Positions 45,292 to 55,959 of a stretch of 64,000 nucleotides of DNA are shown here, one piece after another. The DNA is from Xanthostigma xanthostigma (lineage: Eukaryota; Arthropoda; Insecta; Raphidioptera; Raphidiidae). A program made the translations under genes and the position numbers. The notes under the pieces are model-generated. The model was not told where the DNA came from, searched no databases, and saw nothing but the letters and a program-made list of their open reading frames with translations. Where the stretch lies: positions 23,790,501 to 23,854,500 of the forward strand of contig OY754470.1 in assembly GCA_963575645.1 (NCBI GenBank). The letters run 5' to 3'. The stretch's first letter is position 1; every line of letters starts with the position of its first letter.

Positions 45292-45386
45292 AATGTCATC
45301 AAAAGGTATTAAAATTACTATTTTTCTTGAAAAATCAAGTCGCTTGTTCAAGAAAAATAGTAATTTTAATACCTTTTGATGACATT
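45292..45386. repeat. Perfect-armed 95-bp hairpin inside P2
   Basis: AATGTCATCAAAAGGTATTA ... CTTGAAAAATC and its inverse, arms of about 40 bp, loop of about 15. Absent from the short P2 copy, so it is a secondary insertion or arm-internal duplication. Confidence 0.8.
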
Positions 45387-45402
45387 AGACAGCATTGATT
45401 CT

Positions 45403-45433
45403 CCGAAGATAGAATAAAGATTGCCGAAACGTC
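45403..45433 (+). ncRNA. Hammerhead-ribozyme-like core (P2, right arm)
   Basis: CCGAAGA, weakened stem (TAGAATAAAGATTGCC), GAAAC, GUC. Same core variant as its partners. Confidence 0.5.
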
Positions 45434-45690
45434 AGACAATAAAATGCAATAATAAAACCTTCAGTATTTGCTTAGTTCATCGATCCTATGCCACCAGGAT
45501 TCATCCTTTTAATCTTCCAACATTTAAACAGGATCATCATCACTCTAAATTATTAGAGTTATTTTTCACAATTAAAATGGATATAGTAAGCTATCCTTAA
45601 AAGATAGACATATGCCATCGCGGACTTTTCTGTAGACCTATAAAAGAGGAACAATTCCACCATACATTGTTTTGTTATATCTCAAAGGGA

Positions 45691-46118
45691 TTAAGAGTAT
45701 TCGTCCCTGCAAACACCCCCTGCACCCTTCATCACAAACCTTTTCCCCTCGCCTAAAAACGGTTCGCGCTCTCCCGACGCTATTTGTAAAGCTAGAGGGT
45801 TCTGGTAAACGCCAAATGAAAGACAAAGAATCAGACTACAGATCCTTCAGGCGATTTTTTTGAAAAACAGTTTCGCCTACGTGTGAAATATTACGTAACT
45901 TATTATTTTTTTCAAAAGGTTGTAAGTTTTTTCAGGAATTTTTTTTTTTAAATTCGCCTGAAAGATCTGTAGTCTGATTCTTTGTCTTTCATTTGGCGTT
46001 TACCAGAACCCTCTAGCTTTAAAAATAGCGTCGGGAGAGCGCGAACCGTTTTTAGGCGAGGGGAAAAGATTTGAGATGAAGGGTGCAGGGGGTATTTGCA
46101 GGGACGAATACTCTTAAA
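45691..46118. repeat. Inverted repeat, ~164-bp arms, within repeat E
   Basis: TTAAGAGTATTCGTCCCTGC ... CCTTCAGGCGA (45691-45854) returns inverted at 45955-46118 with few changes, separated by 100 bp. Opposing frames encoding similar peptides (FSPRLKTVRALPTLF) are a consequence of this symmetry, not genes. Confidence 0.8.
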
Positions 46119-46380
46119 CAGCGTTTTCGATGAAAGCTCCCGGTCGGCTTGAATTTTTCCGACATTTTCAACAATCATCGTCATATATCAACCAATTTAC
46201 ACAAAACATTAATGAATTATACACATACACTTTTCTCCTGAATCACACCGTACATTGGTGAAAACCGTATGAAAATCCGATCAGTAGTTTTTGAGTTTAT
46301 CGCGTTCAGACAGACAGACAGACGCGATGAGTGGAGACTTTGTTTTATTTTATAATAGTAGTAGTGATTAGTTAATCAAC

Positions 46381-46884
46381 GATAGATGCTTATTTATAGC
46401 TGTTCCGTTGATTTTTCAAGTATGTACGTAAATTAATAAACGAGGAATGATATTTTAAAAATGAAATATTATGATGTTCACTGACAACAATAACCTAAAT
46501 GAAAATTTGTTTGCTTAAGGCGACGGCGGACGTTTTGAGATAAGACGCGTTATTTATGTAAAGAAAACGAAGCAAGATAAATACCAAAGTTCTCAAAAGC
46601 ATTTTCAAATAAATAATAATATCACTAACCTTGATTATATAGGTACATGGCAAGGATTGCTACAGAAATGTATTAACAAAGTTTATCGCAATCAAAACAA
46701 GAAAGATTTCATTTTCAAATAGAAATGAAAATGTTACTTTCAAAATAAACTAATCTGATAAAATATTTTTAAAAAGAATATTTCTCAAAATGTAGAGCTC
46801 TATCCAACTTAAGACAGAATCTTTAAGTTTCTTTGCTTAATAAAAAAAAAACATTTTTAGTCATCTAAAATATTATTAAGTTTA
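46381..46884. other. No gene recognised
   Basis: AT-rich DNA with no supported feature. Confidence 0.4.
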
Positions 46885-47930
46885 CTAGCGGCCCGTCCCG
46901 GTTTCACCCGGGAACAAAACTGTTCTGGAAATATTATGCTGGCCTTCCCATCTACACAGCAGAACTACCAAAGTACATTATTTTAGTGTATCTCTAAATG
47001 ATTTGGCCAGCATTAGCAGTTTTTTTTTTTTGACAAAACACCGTCATAGTTATACAGAATATCGAGGGGCACGGTAGTGCCCCCGCCAAGTCGAGCGCGA
47101 AGCAAACACTGCCGTACCATCCTTTACTGGAACCATTTCATCGCATTTTCAGGCCCCTATTTGAGAACATCTGGATAAGACCAGAACGCAGAAATTTTCG
47201 TCATCCAGTAAGCTATAATCACATACTTAAAATCCAAAATTTTAAGTGTTGTAGGTCATTTAGTTCCGAAGTTAAGCGAAAGCAAAATTTCACATTTATG
47301 ACACTCACTCACTCACTCATGATCATCAAAATAGAACTAGTACTTCCCATAAACTCAGAGAGCTGAAATTTGGTACAGAGTTAGGGTTTAATGGCCACAT
47401 GAAGGGAAAACTATAAAAACTAGGATAACAATAATAATAAAAATAAAATAATAATAATAATAATAAAAAACTACTCCTAAAAAGAAAAAAACTGTCAACT
47501 AAGAAAATCTAATAAAATAAATCAATATGCCCACGTTTCTACAAAAAGAAGTGAAATCCCACCAAAAACATTCTGTAAAAAACTAGCCAAGTCTCGATGG
47601 AGCTGCTTGTTTATCTCTAAAAAGTAATGAAATCTAGACAAAGTCGTGCCAAGTCTAAGGTTCCTTACTGCGATTTCTTTATTATTATAGTTAATATAAT
47701 CATTACTTTTTAGGGATAAACAAGCAGCTCCATCGAGACTTCGCTAGTTTTTTACACAATGTTTTTGGTGGAATATTATAAACAGAAACCTTCTTCGTTT
47801 ACCGCTCTTTCTATTAGTGAAAACCGTATGAAAATCCATTCGATAGTTTCTGAGTTTATCGTGTTCAGACAGACAGACAGACGCAGCGGGGAACTGTTTT
47901 ATTATTCGTATTATTATAGTTGTTCCGATT
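46885..47930 (+). repeat. RTE-like/SINE repeat E, copy 2
   Basis: Head ACTAGCGGCCCGTCCCGGTT, tail GAAAACCGTATGAAAATCC ... GTGTTCAGACAGACAGAC as in copy 1. Contains GGTAGTGCCCCCGCC..CGAGCGCGAAG and a 78-bp-arm inverted repeat (47552-47629 / 47699-47776; AGTCTCGATGGAGCTGCTTG). Confidence 0.65.
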
Positions 47931-48284
47931 GAAGTGGCGTCAAGAACTTTTTGATCTCTTCTCATATTGTAGTCGTGCAGTGATGCACATTAATTGAGAC
48001 TGAAGGTGTTTATATTAATATAACATTTACCCCATCCATAATTACGAACATAATATAATACATAATTAAACGTATTTCTCACTAAGTTTAATTAAAATTT
48101 CTGTGTACCTACTGATGATTCCGCTATGCCATTATTATATGAAACCTTACATATACTACGTATATCTTTTCATCAAAGTATACTGTAGTCAGAAAACAGA
48201 AGCAAAATGTCTCCTACAATTTTCCAATTTGACGGCAACTATCTCTCTTATTTGAAGTCACAAACATTTTTAAATTAAAACTTT

Positions 48285-48339
<55 letters not shown>

Positions 48340-48639
48340 TTTATTGTCATTTAAATAATAATACATTCAATATAATGCAAATAGTATTTTCGGAGTTTTC
48401 AAATTAGGTATTTTTTAACTCTACAAAAAAGAATAAAATAATAGGGAACAAGTAGGTGAAAAGTATTAAGGAAAATGGGAAAAGTTTGAAAAAACCCTTA
48501 TCATCTCAATGCACATGCTGTTATGTGTATGATGTAGTCATTTCTTGTTTTAGAAATATGGGTTTTAGTATTTTATGCTTATATTTTTTGTATTTCAGAG
48601 TTGATACTTGGTAGTTTTCGATTTTATTTATGAGATGAT
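47931..48639. other. No gene; (AT)n microsatellite at 48289-48334
   Basis: The stretch holds a 46-bp AT array and, just after it, a LINE-tail-like segment (TTTTTATTGTCATTTAAATA). No gene. Confidence 0.5.
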
Positions 48640-48897
48640 TTGGGTTTGAACTTTCAAATGATAGGCATTATGGTCCATGAGCTACTGAGCTTTTTGGAGA
48701 CTGATTTAGGCATTGAAGTGACATCCATTTATTCGCATATTAATTATGGAATACTTGCGTGGGGCAACTCTACATATTTAGAACGAATTTTTATTTTACA
48801 GAAGAAGGCCTTAAGGATCATTTTTAATATTAAGTCGCGTGACACTTGCAGTAATATTCTCATTGACCAACAGTTGTTGACAGTTCCATCTGTATAA
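48640..48897 (+). pseudogene. Non-LTR retrotransposon RT fragment (5' part of split copy)
   Basis: SHINYGILAWGNS, then ERIFILQKKALRIIF and DQQLLTVPS are the post-catalytic conserved blocks of Jockey/CR1-type RTs (S-h-YG-l-WG.. / Q-K-a-R-i / L-tvps). The frame is broken at 48895 where the RTE-like repeat is inserted. The next block of the same protein region resumes at about 56545. Confidence 0.8.
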
Positions 48898-48899
48898 AT

Positions 48900-49158
48900 A
48901 TACTAGCGGTCCCGCCCGGTTTCACCCGGGTGCAAAAGAACGAATGGGGAAGGAAGAAAAAAAATTTAGGGGTGGACTACCCCTAACATTTAGGGGGATG
49001 AAAAATAGATGTTGGCCGATTCTCATAGATACCGGATAAGCACAAAAAATTTCATCACAATCGGTCAAGCCGTTTCGGAGGAGTATGGCAACGAAAACTG
49101 TGACACGAGAATTTTATATATTACTAGCGGACCCGGCGAACTTCGTACCGCCTAACAG

Positions 49159-49242
<84 letters not shown>
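48900..49242 (+). repeat. RTE-like/SINE repeat B with (AT)n array
   Basis: Head CTAGCGGTCCCGCCCGGTTT, phrase TAGGGGTGGACTACCCCTAA, tail CAAGCCGTTTCGGAGGAGTA ... ACACGAGAATTTTATATATT, then a second head CTAGCGGACCCGGCGAACTT leading into an (AT)n array (49160-49242). The Gypsy element sits in that array. Confidence 0.75.
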
Positions 49243-49245
<3 letters not shown>

Positions 49246-50226
49246 CACGTGGTGCCATAGCACCGCGACAATTTTTTAATATTAGCATAAAAATTATTAT
49301 AATAAAATAAATAAATAAGGAAATCAAATCACTAAATTCGCGGGTATTAGCATGCGCGGTACGATTTGGATCGCGTGGCTTGGACATATAAACATAAGTG
49401 TGTCTATCGTGTGATCCAGTCGTCTGACTCTAAATACGCGGTATCTGTGATTTTCAAAAGTGAAAAAGTGACAAACAATAGTTGTTAGGTTTGAAATAAT
49501 TAAAATCAATATTGATTAGTTACGGAAAAATAACAAACATTAAGTTGTTTTCCGCGATTCGGTGTGGTCGCATGAAAAGGACGCTCATGGAATAAACCAC
49601 AGAATCATCTTCAAGCTTCTTCTCCAAACCGAATTTAGACTTCATGGTACTACCATGAAGCGCCTAAATACCCGTAGTCACTCACGAATTATGTAAAGTA
49701 TTCCTAGAATAAGTATTGTTCAAGTGTAAGTAAGTACTCTTCAGAAAAAGGTATGACGCTCACGCCTAGTTTTCTTTTCCTCTTTCACGTTTTATTATTT
49801 TTTTTTTAATTTAAGCAACCTTATTAAATGTACTTCCCTAGATAATTAAGTGATCACCTCGTCAGGGTTCTACCCCCAGTTTCTAATTGTCAATCATGAT
49901 CAAATGATATTGTTAATATTAAGAATGTACTTGTAAATCAGATTTCTTTGTACCTTATCACCGACACGTTTTTTTGAAGTGATTATGAAATATAATTGTT
50001 ATCGACCCACTGCATATTCTTTTCTTTGTTACATTTCTGCACAAGTTTCTCAGAACAGTAGAAGAAGTGGAGCTGTACCCTCTCTGATCACTATGGGCCC
50101 AAAATAACACCGGTATAGCCCAAACAATCCACCGTTTTGAGAAATCTGTCCGTCTTTTTTTCTTTTATTTATTCACAGGTGGGAATGGACCTACGTTACC
50201 AGAAATCCTTCCACTGCCGTGCTATA
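49243..50226 (+). repeat. 5' LTR of Gypsy element
   Basis: 984 bp, TGTCACGTGG ... GTGCTATA. A TATAAAC around 49387 followed by the transcription-start-like region and an AATAAA near 49593 are candidate promoter and poly(A) signals (inference). Confidence 0.93.
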
Positions 50227-50228
50227 AT

Positions 50229-50243
50229 TGGTAGCAAGGAGCG
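50229..50243 (+). promoter_or_regulatory. Primer-binding site
   Basis: TGGTAGCAAGGAGCG starts two bases after the 5' LTR. TGG is complementary to the CCA end of a tRNA. I cannot say which tRNA. Confidence 0.75.
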
Positions 50244-50295
50244 TAGTTAATTCCTGAGTCCTGTTCCTGTCCGATTCCACGTCTTCCAGTCGACC

Positions 50296-51159
50296 ATGCC
50301 GCGCCATAAGTCCTGCCGCAGCCCAAAGTCTCCGCCGACACCCGGCCAAAGCAAATCTCCAGGTCCGCCTCCGACCACCGCTGAACTTCCAGACTCTCCG
50401 CCGGCGATGGACGATCCTCCAGTGCACTCACCGAGTAAGTCCGAGCCAATTCTTATTTCCGTTCCAAATCATACCGCTTCGCATGCAAATATGGGCGATA
50501 TCCGGGACTTGTTGCGTAACGTACCTACCGCTACAGGTACAGATCTTGACATTTTGATACAATTCCTGTTAGAAATCGAGAACGTGAGTCAATTCGCTTT
50601 AGTTCCATTTCATATTTTGTTAAAGAGTTTAGGCACTAAGACTGACGGACCCCTCCGACAGTGGTGGAGACTTAATGTCTATTCTGAACTCGAATGGACA
50701 CAGCTCAAAAATCTTATTCTAAACCATTTCACCACTTCTATAGATCGGGCTATGCTAATAGAACGCTATATCAGTAGGCGTCAGAACCTCTCTGAGAATT
50801 TTCCCGAATATGCTGAAGACGTCTTGAAATACGTCGAATTATTGGGTCCTAGCCTGTCTGAATCGGAGATAATTGCGCGCATTTGGCTTAACCAAAACGA
50901 ATCCACATTTAATTATCTACAATTCAGAGATACCCCAACTTGTTTAGCTGAGCTTCACCAGCTTATAAAACATTTGAGAGTAGTTGAACGTCAACGTAAA
51001 ACGTACACTCACCCCAATTCGACCGGACTTGTCGCTCCTAATTTTTCCCCTTGTTGCCGATATTGTAAACAACCAGGTCACTTTATAGCCCAGTGTCCGG
51101 TTCGTCCCCCACGTCCTTCTCCTTCTGAACATAAGGCTATCCTGCCCTCTCAAGGGTGA
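50296..51159 (+). CDS. gag: Gypsy gag (capsid/nucleocapsid) polyprotein
   Basis: 287 residues forming the cytoplasmic particle that packages element RNA. Residues 1-65 are rich in Ser, Pro and Lys. The middle (about 90-235) has the helical gag-core style, with RQWWRLN at about 114 and IERYISRRQ. A CX2CX4HX4C zinc knuckle, CRYCKQPGHFIAQC, is at 254-267, followed by a Pro/Arg-rich end. The ATG at 50296 is the first in frame after the primer site. The frame ends at a UGA (51157-51159), and the downstream frame remains open in the same phase into pol. Confidence 0.93.
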   Translation: MPRHKSCRSPKSPPTPGQSKSPGPPPTTAELPDSPPAMDDPPVHSPSKSEPILISVPNHTASHANMGDIRDLLRNVPTATGTDLDILIQFLLEIENVSQFALVPFHILLKSLGTKTDGPLRQWWRLNVYSELEWTQLKNLILNHFTTSIDRAMLIERYISRRQNLSENFPEYAEDVLKYVELLGPSLSESEIIARIWLNQNESTFNYLQFRDTPTCLAELHQLIKHLRVVERQRKTYTHPNSTGLVAPNFSPCCRYCKQPGHFIAQCPVRPPRPSPSEHKAILPSQG

Positions 51160-51276
51160 GATAACGTTGTCAAAATTTTTAGTAAACCGAAAGATGTAGA
51201 ACAAATTAATGTCTTTCCCCGGTTAACCACATTAGTTAATAAGTCACCCCTTTCGAACCACCCCCCTCCAGCTAAC

Positions 51277-54200
51277 TTGTCCTCTCCTGTAAATACGTCT
51301 ATTCGATTGACTTCTCCCGTCCCGAATTATTCCTATAATTCCCCAAGTCAATCAAGTAGCTCTACGATCCCTCTAGTTTATCTCTACTTTCAACATATTC
51401 GAGCTTCGGCACTGCTTGATACCGGTTCTACCAAGAACTACATCAATTCCGAACTTGCTAATTATTTGTCATCGTTAAAAATAGGTACGATCACAAATTC
51501 GATTTCTTATGCCCAAGTAGCCAACAGATCTATCGCGAGATCTAATTTCACGTTAACAGTAGTCGTTACTATTAGTAAATTTACCTGGAAGATTGATTTC
51601 CTAGTTCTCGACGCTCTGTCGTATCCCGTCATAATAGGTTATGATTCTTTATGCAAAATGGGTGCGAACGTTAATTGTACCGAGAATAATCTTTCTTTCA
51701 AATTCGATTCCTCTCACGTCATTCCCTTTGTACCGTTACCCGCTTCGTCCAAAACCTTCTCCCTGGATCACGTTACCAGTATAGATTCAAATGCGGCCAA
51801 CTTTAGTAGTTTGCTTGCAGAATTTCCAGAAGTTCTTACCGAAGAACTAGGTCAAGCTAAAAATTACAAATATTCAATTCATTTGTCTGACGATATTCCA
51901 GTCCGAAAGGCCCCGTATCCACTTTCCCCACCTCAAGCTAAAATAATGAGGGAACATATTAGTGATCTTTTGAATAAAGGCGTTATTTCACCTAGTAAAT
52001 CTCCTTACGCTTCACCGGCTTTTCTTGTCAAGAAATCAAGTGGAGGTTATAGACTTTGTATTGATTATCGCCAGTTAAACAAAAAGGTTGTCATGGATAG
52101 TTTTCCTGTTCCGTCGATTGAGCACATTTTCCAGTGCTTAAAAAACGCCAAAGTTTTCACCACGTTGGATCTAAACAGCGCCTTTTACCAAGTTGAATTA
52201 TCTGACAAATCAAAGAGTCTAACTTCGTTCGTCACTCCTGAAGGCCAGTGGAAATTTCATAAGGCTCCGTTCGGGCTATCTATTTCACCTAGTGCTCTAA
52301 ACCGTCTGATGTTTGACATTTTTGCCGATTTAAGATACAAGTTTGTGATTGTATTTTTCGACGACTTATTAATATACAGTCCCGATATGGAATCTCATAT
52401 GGTACACGTTCGAGAAACGTTAAGACGTCTAAAAGAAGCTAATCTTACCGTGAATCCGGATAAAATAAAATTCGCCCAAAGCGAACTCAACTTCCTGGGT
52501 CATCGTGTCTCAAGCAACGGTCTTTCCATGGATCCCGACAAAGTAGAAGCGATAAAGAATTTGCCAATTCCGAAGAATTTGAAACAGCTTCAAACGTTTA
52601 TTGGAATGGTTGGTTATTACGCTAAGTTTATCCCCGAATACGCTCAGATAATGTCGCCACTCAATGATCTACGGAAGAAAAATGTCAAATATAATTTAAC
52701 GGAAACGCATATTCAGTCTTTTCGCAAACTTCGTGAAGCTCTGTCAAGTTCACCAGTTCTACGTTTTCCCGATTTTCAACGCGAATTCATTCTGCAAACC
52801 GACGCCAGTCAAAATCATGTTGGTTGTGTTCTTTTACAATCCTTTGAAGATGGTCTACACCCGATCCAGTACGCAAGCCGACGTTTGACATCCGCCGAGA
52901 AGAAATACAGTACGTACGAACAAGAAGCTTTAGCATGTATTTGGGCTATGGAAAAAATGAAATCTTACCTCTCGCATCAAACTTTTATTCTTCAGACAGA
53001 TAGTTCCTGTCTCAAATGGTTAATTCAGCACCCCCGCAACTTAGGTCGTGTAGGTAGGTGGTTACTTCGCATCAGTCGTTTCAGTTTCAAAGTCGAACAT
53101 ATTCGCGGTAAAGTAAATTGTACTGCCGATTGTTTATCCCGTTTGGTAGCTGAATCCGAAACTTCTGAGAAAAATGCAATACAATCAAATTTTCTCAATC
53201 CCATTACGGAAATTAAAAATCCGTTTACCGAACTTAATATCCTGCAAGATCAAGATCCTGAGTTAAACCGCCTTAAAAGTCAAATTAATCAAGGTTTACC
53301 TCAGAAAAATTTCGCTATTCACAAGAATTTCCTGGTTCGACTCGTAGGCCGCAACCGTCGTCGACGTATTGTTGTTCCGTCCGCCTCCAAGAAAGAAATA
53401 TTGGAACAGTTTCATAATTCACAAATCGCTAGTCATCCCGGAGTCACGAAGACGTATCGTTCAATATCACGAAGATTTTGGTGGCCGCGCATGTTTGTTG
53501 AGGTTCGTCAATTTATTAAAGATTGTATGCTCTGTGCAACGCATAAATCAGATCAACATCCTGATAAAGTAGTTATGTCGTCTAATCCTCCACAATCTGT
53601 GTGGGATAAAATTTACATTGATCTCATGGGACCGCTTGTCAAATCACATTCCGGGAATAAATATGTTCTTCTAATTCTGGATAGTTACAGCAAGTGGTTA
53701 ATAACTTACGCGATTCCTGATTCCAGTTCCACGTCGATAATAAAATGTCTACATCAAGTCTTTACCACGTACGGTCCACCAACTAAAATAGTTTCCGATA
53801 ACGCGACTTCGTTTACGTCAAACAAGTTTAATGAATTCTGTACTTCCTGGGGTTCACGTGTCATTCACAGTTCGCCTTATCATCCTTCGTCCAATGCTGT
53901 AGAAAGAGTAATACGAAACGTTAGAGCTGCTCTGTCAATTTTACTTCAACAAAAGTTTGACGATCATCTCAGTTGGGACTTGTTATTAAATCACATAACC
54001 TTCGCCAATAATTCTTCATATCATGAAAGTATTAAAAATTTACCTTGTAAGATATTTTTGTCAAGAGAAATCAAATTTCCACTCGATTTACAATGGAATT
54101 TGTCATCTGTGTGGGAACAAGACGCTTTGCCTTCCGAAAATCAAGTTCGCCTAGCTCTGTCAAAATCACATGATCTACAAGCGAAATATTTCAATAAAAA

Positions 54201-54429
54201 CCGTTCGTTGCAGTCGAAGTTTCAAGTCGGCGATTTTGTTGTACAAAGGTTACATTATAACAAAATGAAACCGAATTTTCACCTCAAACTTTGTCCTCGT
54301 TACAGTAATCCCCGTGTAATTTTAGAATTTACGAGTCCTGTTAGCTGCATCCTTCAAGATCCATCCTCCAAAAAGATGTTTAAATCTCATATTGAACATC
54401 TGAAGAAAATTCCGTCTGTTAACAATTGA
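51277..54429 (+). CDS. pol: Gypsy pol: protease, RT, RNase H, integrase
   Basis: 1050 residues if counted from 51277, which is a TTG; the same frame is open back to 51160, immediately after the gag UGA, so a gag-pol fusion is more likely than a separate start. Protease LLDTGSTKNYI with D48. RT motif A LDLNSAFYQVEL (D298), catalytic FFDD (360-363; F instead of Y, also seen in other Gypsy lineages). RNase H ILQTDASQ (D509) and ADCLSR. Integrase HX6H..CX2C zinc finger and D782, D841, E876. The C-terminal tail has a GPY/F-like VGDFVVQRL..PRYSNP segment. No internal stop or frameshift seen. Not followed by env. Confidence 0.95.
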   Translation: MSSPVNTSIRLTSPVPNYSYNSPSQSSSSTIPLVYLYFQHIRASALLDTGSTKNYINSELANYLSSLKIGTITNSISYAQVANRSIARSNFTLTVVVTISKFTWKIDFLVLDALSYPVIIGYDSLCKMGANVNCTENNLSFKFDSSHVIPFVPLPASSKTFSLDHVTSIDSNAANFSSLLAEFPEVLTEELGQAKNYKYSIHLSDDIPVRKAPYPLSPPQAKIMREHISDLLNKGVISPSKSPYASPAFLVKKSSGGYRLCIDYRQLNKKVVMDSFPVPSIEHIFQCLKNAKVFTTLDLNSAFYQVELSDKSKSLTSFVTPEGQWKFHKAPFGLSISPSALNRLMFDIFADLRYKFVIVFFDDLLIYSPDMESHMVHVRETLRRLKEANLTVNPDKIKFAQSELNFLGHRVSSNGLSMDPDKVEAIKNLPIPKNLKQLQTFIGMVGYYAKFIPEYAQIMSPLNDLRKKNVKYNLTETHIQSFRKLREALSSSPVLRFPDFQREFILQTDASQNHVGCVLLQSFEDGLHPIQYASRRLTSAEKKYSTYEQEALACIWAMEKMKSYLSHQTFILQTDSSCLKWLIQHPRNLGRVGRWLLRISRFSFKVEHIRGKVNCTADCLSRLVAESETSEKNAIQSNFLNPITEIKNPFTELNILQDQDPELNRLKSQINQGLPQKNFAIHKNFLVRLVGRNRRRRIVVPSASKKEILEQFHNSQIASHPGVTKTYRSISRRFWWPRMFVEVRQFIKDCMLCATHKSDQHPDKVVMSSNPPQSVWDKIYIDLMGPLVKSHSGNKYVLLILDSYSKWLITYAIPDSSSTSIIKCLHQVFTTYGPPTKIVSDNATSFTSNKFNEFCTSWGSRVIHSSPYHPSSNAVERVIRNVRAALSILLQQKFDDHLSWDLLLNHITFANNSSYHESIKNLPCKIFLSREIKFPLDLQWNLSSVWEQDALPSENQVRLALSKSHDLQAKYFNKNRSLQSKFQVGDFVVQRLHYNKMKPNFHLKLCPRYSNPRVILEFTSPVSCILQDPSSKKMFKSHIEHLKKIPSVNN

Positions 54430-54957
54430 AAAATTCACCCGAGGTCATTGCCCTCTAGTTTAATTTCAAGTTCAATGTCAGACAGCTGACATCTGTCAAA
54501 CGTCAAGTGTTGTTAGGTTAGGTTATTACTAACAATAAAAGTTTAAGTTATTTTTCGTACCTGAGTTATGCTTTATTTTCCTAAATAAAGAATTCTCCCT
54601 GTGTTATTTCGTTATTCTCGTCCTTTGTTTTAGATTATAAGCTTGTCCTTGTTTACATTCCGGCGCTTTCCTAAGGCCCTATTACGTCTAACGTCTAAAG
54701 CTGTCTCCTTTCAGCCAGTCAGGTTACGACCCCATAATTTCCGTATTATCGGTGGTTGTTTCATCTCGTTAGATCAATTTAGATTAGTTAAATTTAATTA
54801 GAGCTTATTTATGAAGAGCACACTTCAACTGCCATAGTATGGGATATGGTAGATTGTCAAGTGATTGTTGACTTAGTTACAACAAAGATAAATTCATTGT
54901 TGTGAATTTCTTGTTGTATGTACAGTTAGTAGTATAGCGGAGTACCTCCTAATCACT

Positions 54958-54971
54958 AAAGAGGGGGAGCC
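54958..54971 (+). promoter_or_regulatory. Polypurine tract
   Basis: AAAGAGGGGGAGCC directly abuts the 3' LTR start, the usual plus-strand primer position. The 54430-54957 stretch between pol and this tract is non-coding. Confidence 0.85.
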
Positions 54972-55955
54972 TGTCACGTGGTGCCATAGCACCGCGACAA
55001 TTTTTTAATATTAGCATAAAAATTATTATAATAAAATAAATAAATAAGGAAATCAAATCACTAAATTCGCGGGTATTAGCATGCGCGGTACGATTTGGAT
55101 CGCGTGGCTTGGACATATAAACATAAGTGTGTCTATCGTGTGATCCAGTCGTCTGACTCTAAATACGCGGTATCTGTGATTTTCAAAAGTGAAAAAGTGA
55201 CAAACAATAGTTGTTAGGTTTGAAATAATTAAAATCAATATTGATTAGTTACGGAAAAATAACAAACATTAAGTTGTTTTCCGCGATTCGGTGTGGTCGC
55301 ATGAAAAGGACGCTCATGGAATAAACCACAGAATCATCTTCAAGCTTCTTCTCCAAACCGAATTTAGACTTCATGGTACTACCATGAAGCGCCTAAATAC
55401 CCGTAGTCACTCACGAATTATGTAAAGTATTCCTAGAATAAGTATTGTTCAAGTGTAAGTAAGTACTCTTCAGAAAAAGGTATGACGCTCACGCCTAGTT
55501 TTCTTTTCCTCTTTCACGTTTTATTATTTTTTTTTTAATTTAAGCAACCTTATTAAATGTACTTCCCTAGATAATTAAGTGATCACCTCGTCAGGGTTCT
55601 ACCCCCAGTTTCTAATTGTCAATCATGATCAAATGATATTGTTAATATTAAGAATGTACTTGTAAATCAGATTTCTTTGTACCTTATCACCGACACGTTT
55701 TTTTGAAGTGATTATGAAATATAATTGTTATCGACCCACTGCATATTCTTTTCTTTGTTACATTTCTGCACAAGTTTCTCAGAACAGTAGAAGAAGTGGA
55801 GCTGTACCCTCTCTGATCACTATGGGCCCAAAATAACACCGGTATAGCCCAAACAATCCACCGTTTTGAGAAATCTGTCCGTCTTTTTTTCTTTTATTTA
55901 TTCACAGGTGGGAATGGACCTACGTTACCAGAAATCCTTCCACTGCCGTGCTATA
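54972..55955 (+). repeat. 3' LTR of Gypsy element
   Basis: 984 bp. No difference from the 5' LTR was seen where lines were compared. Confidence 0.93.
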
Positions 55956-55959
55956 ATAT

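Larger units (their letters stand above)
45118..45570. mobile_element. Ribozyme-bearing palindromic element, family P2 (long copy)
   Basis: 453 bp between exact 12-bp direct repeats ATTAAAATGGAT (45106-45117 and 45571-45582). Inverted arms each carry TTAAAAGGATGAATCCTGG/its inverse, ATGCCACC, and a hammerhead-like core. A separate 95-bp hairpin sits in the middle. The right end alone has the tail ending AGAGTTATTTTTCACA. Matches 17334-17545. Confidence 0.85.
45012..46380 (+). repeat. RTE-like/SINE repeat E, copy 1, with nested insertion
   Basis: Head AACTAGCGGCTCGGGCGGCTT, tail GAAAACCGTATGAAAATCCG ... TTATCGCGTTCAGACAGAC. The P2 palindrome at 45118-45570 splits it. The interior holds a large inverted repeat at 45691-46118. 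Confidence 0.65.
49243..55955 (+). mobile_element. Ty3/Gypsy LTR retrotransposon, apparently intact
   Basis: 6713 bp. Two 984-bp LTRs that look identical, a primer site, gag, an intact pol and a polypurine tract, in canonical order. ATAT flanks both ends (49239-49242, 55956-55959), in keeping with the 4-bp duplication of the group but uninformative inside an AT array. There is no envelope-like frame between pol (54429) and the 3' LTR. LTR identity and undamaged frames suggest recent insertion and possible activity. A solo LTR of the same family at 59604-60587 confirms the LTR limits. Confidence 0.95.

Noticed and set aside
45638..46184. Opposite-strand frames with shared peptide FSPRLKTVRALPTLF
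   Set aside because: Product of the 164-bp inverted repeat inside repeat E.
49085..49387. Tyr-Ile repeat protein frames
   Set aside because: Translation of an (AT)n microsatellite and LTR edge.
50191..50449. Minus-strand frames over the gag start
   Set aside because: Shadows of the gag coding region.
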